From: Penelope pileata
Taxonomy: Eukaryota > Chordata > Aves > Galliformes > Cracidae
Length of the DNA stretch: 64,000 nucleotides
Assembly (NCBI GenBank): GCA_013396635.1
Contig: WBMW01004119.1
Span: 62,001 to 126,000 of the forward strand
Reading direction: 5' to 3'
Shown: positions 24,658-35,040 of the stretch, piece after piece
Numbering within the stretch: position 1 is the stretch's first letter
How the letters are laid out: every line of letters starts with the position of its first letter
Program-made: the position numbers and the translations under genes
The notes under the pieces: model-generated
Seen by the model: the letters and a program-made list of their open reading frames with translations, nothing else
What the model was told of the DNA's origin: nothing
The model's database searches: none

Positions 24658-24789
24658 CTAAAGATCTTCTCTGTTGGATGAAAGACTGTGGCAGTGAAAG
24701 CAGCCACAGCTTGACATTGCATTAATTGCTCTATTTCTTCTGCTGGGTGCTTTCTCTTCCCAGAGGCAATGCTTGCAGGCCTCTGGTAC
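24658..24789 (-). other. Candidate internal coding exon, unknown gene
   Basis: On the minus strand a pyrimidine-rich acceptor (ctttcatgctttgccaacag) ends just above 24789, and a near-perfect donor, TTTAG then GTGAGTAAG, lies just below 24658. The 132-base interval is a multiple of three and symmetric (phase 2 at both ends). It is open in the frame reading YQRPASIASGKRKHPAEEIE, followed by a QAVAAFTATV stretch. The peptide is mixed and hydrophilic and looks protein-like, but I cannot place it in a family. A second minus frame is also open, which weakens the case. It is the best minus-strand exon candidate in the window. Confidence 0.2.
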
Positions 24790-26845
24790 CTGTTGGCAAA
24801 GCATGAAAGATAGCCCAAGAGAAACATGTTCCTCAGTTGGCTCCTGAATTGTGTAGTAGGAGTCAAGTCTGTGCACAAGTTAACGTTCACACCAAAACCT
24901 CCCAGCGTGTTCCTGCCTTTCCGAGTGCCATCACCCCAGTTTGTGAGACATTAGTTCTGTCAGCCACTGAGCAGCGTGGCAGGAAAAGATGAGGTCTCGC
25001 CGTGCTGTCAGGGAAAGTGTTCTGTGACCTGTGTACCTTGTTAGAGACTGCAGGCCTTGCTGTGGTTCTGACTCACTGTCTACAGGCAACAACTAGCTGC
25101 AGCCTTAAGCATACAAGGCTGACAGCTTTAAATAAGTCAGATTTTTCTGAAAATCTGTCTTGTGAGCAACGTGGCTCCCTGGTACTGTAAAGCCTCATTT
25201 TAAAAAGTGCCAGTGGATATGTATAAACATGCTTGTGCTAAAAATACATAAAGAAATTACATATTCAGTAAGTTAACAGCAAATAAGCATAACATAGAAA
25301 GAAAAAGAAAGGGAAAATTCTTCCTCCTTATGTAAATTTGTGGTATAAAATGATGCTGCAAAGTGCATCTGGTGCATGCATGTGTCTCTTAAGAGAGTTA
25401 TGCATTTTGCTGGGAAAGCATTTAAGGTATACTGAATCTTAAGAGAAAATATTTTCTTTGTATTTCTTGCCTTGCACATCCTAAAATACAGTTTTCCATA
25501 ATGCTGTATTATTTATAAATTCATATTTATAGATAATTTCCATACAATTAGTCAGAAAAAAATTATGATGCAGTAAGAATAATGGAAAAAAAACTACCAG
25601 CATTTTTATAGGAAATAAAAATAAAATCTTCAATTGCCTTTTAAGGTACCTTTCTGACAGGCTATATTTAGAATGTAAAATATTGAAGATTTTGAGTATT
25701 GAGTATTCGGTATTGAGTAATACTGAAATTACAAATAGTGTCAGAATTCTTTTTTTTTTTATCCGAAGACCTGCGTGTTGCCTAGAGAAGGCATGTGCTG
25801 CCTTTGTGTTGCTCTTCACAGCCAGTAATCCCTGGGTTATACCCATGAACTTGTGTTGTAATGAGACCTTGACGAAGACCCTGAAGTCTTCAGAAGGAAC
25901 TTGCTGTTCTTTTTACAAAGAACTTTTCTCAGAAATCTGTGGCAACTCAGAAAAAAAAAGTCATTGCATTTTGGATCTGCAAATCTAGAAGTAGGAACCT
26001 ACTTTACATATCTGGAATTTTTTATGTGACAAATGTGACATACATCTGCCTTTTGTAAGTGTCCTATGTGTGCCATGAAACCTTTTATTTCATCAGCACT
26101 CAATTGTCCTGTATGCTGTAAACAAGGTGACTGAGGGTCAAAGGCTAAAGAGACAAAGACTGACCAATAAGAGCAAGTTTTTAACAGTGTTTCAGGTAAA
26201 TTATCACTTTTGAGGCATAATTATTTCCTTTGTGATTAATTCCTGTTAGTTAAGGTTCATACTAATAACTTAGACTATGGGTCAGGGCAGTAGAAACCTA
26301 GGTATATGTTCCCTTCTGTCACTACTGCTGCTGGAGCAGCATCCCCTGGCACAGAGATGCTGCAGATACCTGAGGATCTAGATCCCCCTACAATATTTTT
26401 CAGGGGGCATCTGTCAGAGCCCAAAGAGGTTACAGCTGCACAAAGCAGGGTGGAAATTTTTGAAAAAGCGAGTACTGGTGAGGAAAGAGGACAGCAATTT
26501 TTATCCGCCTAGGGCAGCAAAAAACCTTGCATCAGCTCTGCTCAATTTTAATACGGATTTTGTTCAGGTTTTGTTTAGTTTTCCCAGGGAATATTGTGAT
26601 GGACTTTTGAGTTACATTATTCTTTGTGTTATTATTGCTCACCTAATTCAGTTTGTGGAACGGCATTCTTAGCAGAATACATTTTACTTTTCAAAATGCA
26701 AAGTACATCAACCTAATGAATACGCTCTGGAAGAGTCCTGCACCCAAAAAGCCACATTGTTTCATGCACTGGCCCCTAGCAGTTTGAAGGCAGTATTTAG
26801 AAAAGGTCATTGCTGCTAAAGCACATACCAGGGGAAGGAAGAATA

Positions 26846-26880
26846 TTAAATAAATAAATAAATAAATAAATAAAAATAAA
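26846..26880 (+). repeat. AAAT microsatellite
   Basis: Tandem taaa units run for about 35 bases, with one interruption near the 3' end (taaaaataaa). Confidence 0.95.
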
Positions 26881-26944
26881 GTTGTTGCCATGATAGATTA
26901 TGGGAAAGCTATGTATCTGAAGATTTCCTTGCACTCACTGTGGC

Positions 26945-27050
26945 ATTAAAGGTCATGGTTTAGTGATGGGACTCAGGAGATGGGGTTAACAGTTGTTTGA
27001 TGGTCTTGAAGGTCTTTTCCAGCCTCGATGAAGCTGTGATTCTGTGATTT
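26945..27050 (+). mobile_element. CR1 3' tail fragment
   Basis: About 105 bases that match the extreme 3' end of a CR1 subfamily: taaaggtcatggtttagtga, gatgggactcaggagatggg, ttgatggtcttgaaggtctt and ttccagcctcgatgaagctg, followed by the tail tgattctgtgatt. A related tail lies at 50.54 kb with the same tggtttagtga start, so both come from the same subfamily. Confidence 0.7.
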
Positions 27051-30000
27051 ACTGGGAAAGTTCGACAAAAGATACATAATATTTGCTTTTCCTTCCTAAA
27101 AGAGCCTTGGGAATTTACTGCTTAAGTTTGTCTGTAACTCGCAGAATCATAAAGGCTGTAAAACAAGATGGTGCAAGTTCAATGTGGAGATAATAGTGAG
27201 AAACATCCTCAAGAAGCTGTAGTTGCACAGTACCATCCAATGAGTACAAACAGTCATTTGTTACTTTATAACAGTTCAACCAGTTTGTACCAGCCCTGAC
27301 GATGTTATTCAAGAAGCAGACTAGGCTGTGCCTGGAATGTACTGTGTCAAACAGTGATGAATGAAGACTAGATTACCTACAAAGATCCCGGTGAGACTTC
27401 AGAGTTGTATGTTTCTCATTATTCACTCATTGCAAGTCCTGCTTAAAACAGTCTTCCTACCCCAATTTTGGAGTAAGCTCTTCCCTTTCTTCCAGGAGCT
27501 TGTACGGAAGCAGCATTGCTAGCTTTTCATGATCAAATATGAACAGTCTTCCTGCTTTTTTCTTGTCAGGTCTCAGGGAGAGGTGAATGCTCTCTGAGGG
27601 AGACTGGAGAGACAAGGCTGGCCCCAGTGCAGACCATGCTCTCACCAACAGGCACCATTCCACAGAGCCTGACCATGGTGGGAGGATATGGGGGCTGTAA
27701 CAGGTCCATTGACAGCCCCTGGCATAGAAGTGATGAATCACAGCCAGTGTCTGTCCAGGGGCTGCCAGTAGGACCTAAAGGAGATGAGGCTGGAGACAGG
27801 ACCAGAGAGCAGGCCGCAACATGGATCCAAAGTTCATCCTAGGGGCAGGCCAGAGGGAGGAGGGCTGGAAATAAGTTACAACTTATGACCACAGGAGACT
27901 GGCTGCACACAGTGTAGGTCTGCATGCACCCAGGAGGCAGAGCTAGAGGTGGGAGATTGGCACTGCTCCAGCATAGCCCAGGCTGAGGAGAAATGGGGCT
28001 CCTGCGCCCATGGGCAGGGCCGGGGGGAGACCCCAGGTGAGACTGATGAGGGCCATTAAGGCCTGTATAGGGGTTCCCTCAGGGTTCTGACATTTCCAAA
28101 AGGAAACCTTTTTATTCACCCTTTTCATCACTCCTAGCTTAGTACTGAACACTAGCTGTGCCCAGAGCAGTGAGTGGTTGTACTGCCTGAGCAAAACTAG
28201 GTGAGGATAATAAAAAAGAGCCCTGAATTACCCTCCTACAGGTTAAGATATGAGACCTGCTCAGATGGCTGTCTACAACTGCAATGTCTAACTGCTCCTT
28301 TTTTTTAGTGATGAATGTCATATCTTTATGCTTTGTTTCAGAAAAGCACAGAAATAAAGAGCTAGATGTTTTACCAATGAGACAAGCTTGTCCCCTTAGC
28401 CACAGCCATTAAACAATTTCAGACTACCCAGAAATACAGTACAGAAAAGCACCATTTAGGCTGTACCTTTGGGTGGATCTTTTACTCATTCTTCAACATC
28501 ACCTTTTCACTAATGTCCCCACTAAGCTACTGGGTTCAGATGCATTTAGAAAATCATCCTCCCCCCTCTGTTTTCAGGGTCCTCTCAGTGCTGCTTGAAG
28601 CATACCCTGAATTCAGCAATTGCTTTATAAGCCCATCCCTTGGTAGGGTTTATGCACTGTGTCACACCAGCTGTTTCCTCTGTGAAGACAGAAGTGGATT
28701 ACCTTTCAGAGTTTTTGGTCTTCTACTTTGCACACCTGACCTTTCACTAAGCCACCACTTACATTTGGCATTTGCCAGCATGTAGGTGTTCAGAGCAGAC
28801 TCCTGGCTGGAAACTTTGCTGGCTCCATTCTGGCTGTTAGCTGTGGCAATAACAGTGTCCTCAATGGGTGCCCCATTTGTTTTGAATTAAATTACGAGAC
28901 AAGGACATGCAAGTGTCCTGTTGTACCAGACTTCCCTCCTCCTGCTGCTAACTGCAGAACTGCAGGCACTGCTAGAGGGTCTGACAGTGGGCAGGGGCAA
29001 TCTACGTCCCCTACTCACTGTCATTTTTTCTGGGACTCTATGCAAGTGATTGGCACCTTCACTTGGGGAGCTGTCATCTCTCATAATCAACTGTCATAGA
29101 TATCTCTAAAATATCTATCCTGCATTTTTGTGTGAGCTATGTCACCCTCTAACTTAGCAAATGTGTTGTCATTTTTTTCATACAGCTCTCTTTATTTCTA
29201 ATATGATAAAGCTTGATATTTTGTTACCTGGCCAAGATTGCAAGTATATTTGAGCGTTTGCTGCCATCTGCAGTTGAAACCTAATACTAACACCAGTTTC
29301 CACAAGTGATCTCTGCTTCCCAGTGTCTTGGGACTTTCAAATCTCAGGCGAGCAAGACATGCTTTAATGATTATCATTGCATCCTGAACTACCAAGAGCT
29401 TGTTCTAGCAGAAGGAAGGAAAAGTGGTTATGTAACATTATATAACTTCTTCTGTCTGTACAGTTCCTTGACAATGCAAATGGCAAACCTTCTCAGTTTT
29501 CTCTTTAGCTGTCTTTTTAGACAGATTGTTCTCCTTCCAGTGCATAAGCATTTGTGACACAAACCTCTATTTAAACTTTGAGCCCTAAATGTTTCAGAAA
29601 CTTTTCAACTGTAACACAGTGCTCAAGTGGTCACGAAATGAGAACTGTACATCTGCATTTTCTGAACTGGACTATCTCTTCATCCCTAAAACAAAATAGG
29701 AGGAGAGACAGTGATGTAACAAAGCTCTTCCAGTACTAGTGTACTGAGTTTTCTCATTGAGGTATGTGGTATATCCTAGTACACAACAGAAAGGTAGTAA
29801 AGCCTGTACATATCATGCTGGCATAGAGCAGAATAAGAAGATTTTTCTCTAAGAAAGATTTATAAGATTTATCTCTACAGTACTGCAATCATTCTATACA
29901 CCAAAATGCCCAGAAAAATATAGATGCATCAAGGGATGTTCAGGATAATTTGAAAAAAAAAATAGAATTAATATTTCTATATATTTTTACCATTATGTAG

Positions 30001-30168
30001 ATAATGCATATGAAAAAGTAGAAGAGAAATTTTTGTTGTAGTTCTTAGCATATTCTGCAAATAAATGTAGAAATAAGTCAATAAATACATAAAAGAATGA
30101 GAAGAAAACAAGAGAAGTGAGTACATATAGTTAAATTGTTGTGACATGAACATATTCTAGGCATGGTA
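27051..30168. other. Mostly unique DNA with a GC-richer stretch
   Basis: About 3.1 kb before mariner copy 4. The GC-richer part is listed separately. The rest is AT-rich, with short frames only and no repeat family recognised. Confidence 0.55.
27580..28090. other. GC-richer unassigned segment
   Basis: About 500 bases with higher G content and purine-rich runs (ggggcaggccagagggagga, gggcagggccggggggagac). It differs from its flanks in composition but is not CpG-rich. A minus-strand frame of 94 codons covers 27457-27741 and ends in a charged stretch (KLLEEREELTPKLG). It could be an old repeat, an exon-bearing stretch of a non-coding RNA or a plain composition shift. I do not recognise it. Confidence 0.35.
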
Positions 30169-30170
30169 TA

Positions 30171-31030
30171 CAAGGGCTGCCCAGAAAGCAATGCCTCCTA
30201 TTTTATGATGTTGGCCCATGACGTCAGAGGCGGATGTTGGTGGTATGGCAATAGAGGTGAAACCTTCTCACGAATATTCTGTTCCATGTTGTTGCTGTGT
30301 GACAGATGGCAGCAGAGGGGCACTCTGACACAATGGTGTCTGACATGGAAGTGCAGATGGAGCAAAGCTGTGTCACTAAATTCCTCCATGCGGAAAAAAT
30401 GGCACCCATTGACATTCATGAGCAGTTGCTGAATGTTGATGAAGACCAAACAGTGGATGTGAGCACAGTGAGGTGGTGGGTGGTGCATTTCAGCAGTGGT
30501 GGCAGCAACATGAAAGACAAACCATGTTCTGAATGGCCATGCATAGCTGTCACACCACGAAATGAAGAGCGTCTCAATAAGCTCATCTGCGTGAATTGGC
30601 AGATTATCACCAGGGAACTGTGTACACAGCTGAAGATCAGTTTCAATGTGTTGGAAACGATGGTGGCAACATTGGAATGTTGCAAAGTTTTCACCAGCTG
30701 GGTCTCAGGAATGCTCGCACAGGAGCAGAAAGAACACTGTATGCAAAGAACACTGTATGCAAATTTGTTAGGACCTATTGAACTAAGAGAAGGCTGAAGG
30801 TGGCAGTTTCTTGGTTCACATCATTACTGGTGACAAGATGTGGTGCCACCACTACGAGCTGGACTCAAAGTGGCAGTTCATGGAGTGGCGACATGTGAAC
30901 TCCCCACTGAAGAAAAAGTTCATGACGCAGCCCTCAGTGGGTAAAGTGATGTGTACTCTTTTGGGATTGGAAAGGGGTGATCCTTCTGGATTTCCTGGAA
31001 CCCAGACTAACCATCAACTCTGACCACCTT
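30171..31030 (+). mobile_element. 3'-truncated mariner (copy 4)
   Basis: It starts with TA at 30169-70 and the left inverted repeat (caagggctgcccagaaagca). Sequence matches mariner copy 1 through the transposase DNA-binding region and the first catalytic block, then similarity fades at about 31030 after a TINSD-type motif, and no right inverted repeat follows. The remaining element is about 860 bases of an expected 1.3 kb. It is the copy with the longest continuous readable transposase. Truncation of a DNA transposon at one end means later deletion or abortive repair, because mariners normally integrate whole. Confidence 0.9.
30306..31030 (+). pseudogene. Mariner transposase pseudogene
   Basis: The first frame runs 30306-30797 (163 codons): N-terminal HTH part with KFLHAEKMAPIDIHEQLLNV, then STVRWWVVHF and a linker, then a second HTH reading ICVNWQIITRELCTQLKISF. 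The frame is lost at a 16-base tandem duplication (agaacactgtatgcaa at 30731-30746 and 30747-30762). Downstream, the shifted frame carries the first catalytic block, VHIITGDKMWCHHYELDSKW, with its Asp at 30832-30834. Two nonsense codons (TAG 30769-71, TAA 30784-86) lie in the original frame, and a further one-base shift occurs near 30957. The second and third catalytic Asp are lost with the truncation. Confidence 0.88.
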
Positions 31031-34000
31031 CAGGTGTTGTGATAAGAAATTAATTTTGACTATCTGTATAAGATAGCAAAAATACTTGTTTCTATAATAT
31101 TTGAAGTTCCTCACACTCTCAAAAATGAATTACATCCCATTACATGGTTATTGGCTCTTGCTCCTGTAATACAGCACAGTTACAAGCTCAGAATCTCTGT
31201 ACTTAAGAAGATCAACTATGCAAATCTTGTTTGATTTTCAGATCTCTGCAAACCATAGCAAAATGGACAAGTATTGTAAATCTGGTCCTCCTGGACTGTA
31301 AATCACTGTCTCTCCATTGAAGCCAATGGAGCAGCAGATTTGCAGAAACAGAGTATCTAGCCCTAGATTTTAAACGTTTCATAAACACTTCACTCAAACT
31401 GAGAAACATACACGATGATTGAAATAATAGTTTGCTTTCTACATTTTATAATTTATGCTCTTTTGCCCAATTAGAGTACTTAAAGAATCAACAAGTATAA
31501 TAAAAGTACACTTTAACAGTGATCAGATGAAGTGCATTAAATTACTATACAGTTATCATTGAGTGAACTGCCAGCTTGTTTTTGCAGTCACACAAAATCA
31601 ATGTCTTAATTTCTTCTGACAAATGGAGATTGTTATTTATGCAGATGGTGCATGGATGAAATGAGAGTGGCTAAATTTTGACAGCTTGTCTTTTTCCAAA
31701 GAATGCCTAACATGGCAATCCTAAAATTCACATAATAAGAAACTGGTTCCATGCTGAGTTCAAGGTCAGAAATTGTAGTCATTAGAATCCAGTTTCAACG
31801 CATTGTCCGTATGGTCAAGAATTTGTCATAAGGCATGTCAGGGAATCCGGGAGGGCTTCTGTTCACTAGGAAGCTGGATATAATCTTGTTAGCATTTATT
31901 TTGTCCCCTGCCTATTCATGGGAAGACTGTACAATCCTCAGATGCAAAGAAGTATCTGTTCTTCAGCATCAGTGAATCATGGAGATATGTTTTTGGCTAT
32001 GCTGTGGGACCTTAAGCAAGTCACTTACCTTCATTATAGTACTTAATACTAGGTGTTCATGCTAAGGTCAGTAATACCTGGGTGACAAGTATATTATGCT
32101 GATTAAAATGTTCTGAAACTTTTGACTTTGTGCCCTTTAAAAGCTCTTGTTATGTATTGTGTGATTTGACTAATGATGACCATATTCAGAACTCATAAAA
32201 AAATAGCCATAAAAATTATCTTCTATAAAACTATGCTAGCAAATTATTTTTTATTATAATGCCTTCAGATTTTATCTTGAAAAAGGATAGTGCAAAATGT
32301 ATTCTGCAGCTTGCATTAATAAACAGTATAACCAAAACAAATACTGAAACAAACTTTAGTTTGCTTTTTTCTTGAATTGCTGATATTTTCAGTGTCCTGC
32401 AACAGCCTATCAATAATAGAAGAAAAATATGAGGAATTACATTATGTTCTGTACAACACTTCTTAGTGACTAAAGCTGAAATTATTTTGAATTACAATTT
32501 TTCTGAGCTCAGAGAGTTTTAATCTGTGTCTTGGTTCAATTTCTTGCATCTGCATAAGCCTAGGGTATGCATTTTGGAAATTCAGATTTGCTTGGATCCA
32601 AGGCTTGGGTTTTGGTCCTGTTCTTTAATCTTCGTTTGGGGAAAAATTCTTTCCTGAAGGACAGCTCAGTAAAAAATAATTAGAGGACAGTCTTTTGGCC
32701 CAACGCAGTAACATCAATTAACGAGTCGTCAGCTAAAGTGGCCTTAGAGTGTGCTGTATGCCTGAGTGTTAGAGATGGAAGGTGTAACAACAGCTTAAAA
32801 CTAAAGCCTCTCAGAATATGTCTGCCACTACTTGCAACTTAGGATAGACAGTCTCTAGAAAACTCCAGGTTTAGCAGAATTCTGTATTGAAATCGTTTAT
32901 CTTTGCAAGCAATAGGTGACAGGACTTTTCCAAAGCTGACACTGATCTCATGCTTGTTCTTCCTTCTGGGAATCTGAGACTGACCTAGATGCATACTCTC
33001 TTTGAGCTTCTGTTTCACCCCACTTGCTTTTCTTCTGGGAAGCTGTCAATAAAGACTGCCACTGAAATCAAGGAAAGTGCTCATTAACTTTGTTTATGAT
33101 AGGTGCAGTTGGCACTTTGTACATGAGAAGAGAGAGAAACAGGAATTAAAAGATTATCAGCTCATTTGAGAAAGGTGAGTTTCCTCTCACTCCTTTAACA
33201 CTATAAGTATTTGACAAGGAAAAGGAGGAAGAAGAGGAGGGAAGAAAAATTCCTTCAGTGTCATCTAACTTGCAGATGAGGAAGGAGAAGTAGTGGCAAT
33301 TATGGTAACACTGATAACAATAACATGCTATGTGGTCTTGCCTTTGCAGGACATGCTCTGCAAAATGTTCTCATTACTCTTTCCAGTTCACCAGTTCCCT
33401 GTGAAGTCCATCCATTCCTCACGCATCTCCTCCATAGACACTCCCTGCAGTGCCCTGCCACGTCTCATTGCACTGTAGCCACCTCCAGCACTGTGCCACC
33501 AGTAGCTTCCTGTCACCTCTTCAGTTGACTGAGTCCTCAGCAATTGCCCAGCTGTCTCCTGGCAGTCCTGCTGGCTTCTAGGGCCTCTGAGAGGATTGGG
33601 CTTGCATGGCTGATGATGTCCTTCTGCTTCCTGGGCTGGGTGTGAATGCAGTGGGCAAGCTGTAGTGAGCCCAGCGGTCTGAGGCTTGCCCTGGGTGAGG
33701 AAAGAGCCCTCCTGGTTTCTCTGGGTGAAGAGACTTTACTCATTTGTTGTATGATGGTGGGTTTCAATGCAATTTAGTTCCGTTTTGGGAGCTGTGTTAT
33801 GAATAAACTAATAACCTTGCAGCTGACATTATGAGACTCCCTACTTTCGATTATAGCTCAGAGCTAACTGCAGAGGGTAAATGGGGCAGAGCCAGCTGAG
33901 GGAAAAGCTTTAAAAGCTGAACAGCTGGCGGTTACTGAGGCAATGAAGGAAAAGAAAGCAGTAAATAAGGATGTTTAGATGAAACTTGTTCTTGCTGAAG

Positions 34001-34304
34001 AGGTAATTGTGTTTTCTAGAGGGTATACTTACTTATCTATGTGGTTTTCTCTTGGTTTTTGGTAATTTGCACACTATTTGAGAGCTGCGCATTCATGTGA
34101 AGATGGAGACATTGCAGCTGAGAGTATTTGGAAGTATTTTATGTTTGACAATAGTTCCAGGACCTGCTGGATAATAAGAAGGATTAGAGATGAACTAGGT
34201 AAAAGGGGTGAAACCTAAACTGTAAACAGCAAATGAACTGAGAGTTGGCCAAGAGTTGCTCTAGCTGACTTGCTCTGAAGGAATAATAAATAAAGGGAAT
34301 GAGC
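31031..34304. other. Unique AT-rich DNA
   Basis: About 3.3 kb with no recognised repeat. A 72-base segment at 33103-33174 lies between an AG acceptor and a strong GTGAGT donor, but it contains stops in all three plus frames, so it could only be a non-coding exon. A purine-rich run (ggaaaaggaggaagaagagg) lies near 33220. Confidence 0.55.
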
Positions 34305-35040
34305 GATCACACAATCAGAGAATGGTCTAGATTGGAAGGGACCTTGAAGACCATCTTCCAGTCCCCCTGCTGTGGGCAGGGACTTCTTCCAGTAGACCAC
34401 ATTGCCTAAAGCCCCATCCAGGCTGGCTTTGAACACTTGCAGGAATGAGGCATCCACAATGTCTCTGGACAACCTGTTTCTGTGCCTCAGCACTCTCATA
34501 GCAAAGAATTTCTTCATAATATCCAATCTAAACTTACTCTCTTTTAATTTATACTGTTCCTGGTTATCCTATCCCTGATAAAGAGTTTCTCCCCATCTTT
34601 CTTAAGAGTCTCTTCACCTTTAAGTACTAGAAGGACACTGTAAGTTCTCCTCAAATTCTTCTCTTCTCTAGGACAAACAACCCCAATTCTCTCAACCCGT
34701 CTTCGTGGGAGAGGTGCTCCAGCCCTCTGATCATCCTCATGGTCTCCTATGGACTCAATCCAAGAGGTCCAAGTCCTTATGCTGGGGGCCTCGGAGCTGA
34801 ATGCAGTACTGCAGGGGGGATCTCATGAGAGTGGAGCAGAGAAAGACAGTCACCTCCCTCACCCTGCTGCAAGCACCCATCTTTTGATGCAGCCCAGGAT
34901 ATGGTTAGCTTTCTGGGCTGCAAGCACACATTGATGGCCCCTGTTCAGTTTTTTGTCCACCAATACAGCCAAGTCCTTTTCTGCAGAGTTGCTTTCAATC
35001 TGCTCGTTTCCTGGGCTGTATTAATATTTGGGGTGATATA
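34305..35040 (-). mobile_element. CR1 LINE, longer 3' fragment
   Basis: A 735-base CR1 on the minus strand. On the plus strand it opens with the reversed tail (cacacaatcagagaatggtc) and passes through ggaagggaccttgaagacca, catccaggctggctttgaac and gcatccacaatgtctctgga. It continues into the reversed end of the ORF2 and UTR region (gcagcccaggatatggttag, gcaagcacacattgatggcc, agccaagtccttttctgcag). Frames are broken. It preserves more internal sequence than the other minus-strand copies here. Confidence 0.9.

Larger units (their letters stand above)
21438..26944. other. Unique DNA with candidate exons
   Basis: About 5.5 kb with no recognised transposon. It holds a T18 run at 24511-24528, a small attgagt tandem near 25693-25720 and an AAAT microsatellite at 26846-26880. 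Two exon-like segments are listed separately: a 39-base plus-strand one at 21757 and a 132-base minus-strand one at 24658. Nothing else is coding-like. Confidence 0.55.

Noticed and set aside
33103..33174. 72-base exon-like segment with GTGAGT donor
   Set aside because: All three plus frames contain a stop, so it is not a coding exon, and the acceptor tract is weak.
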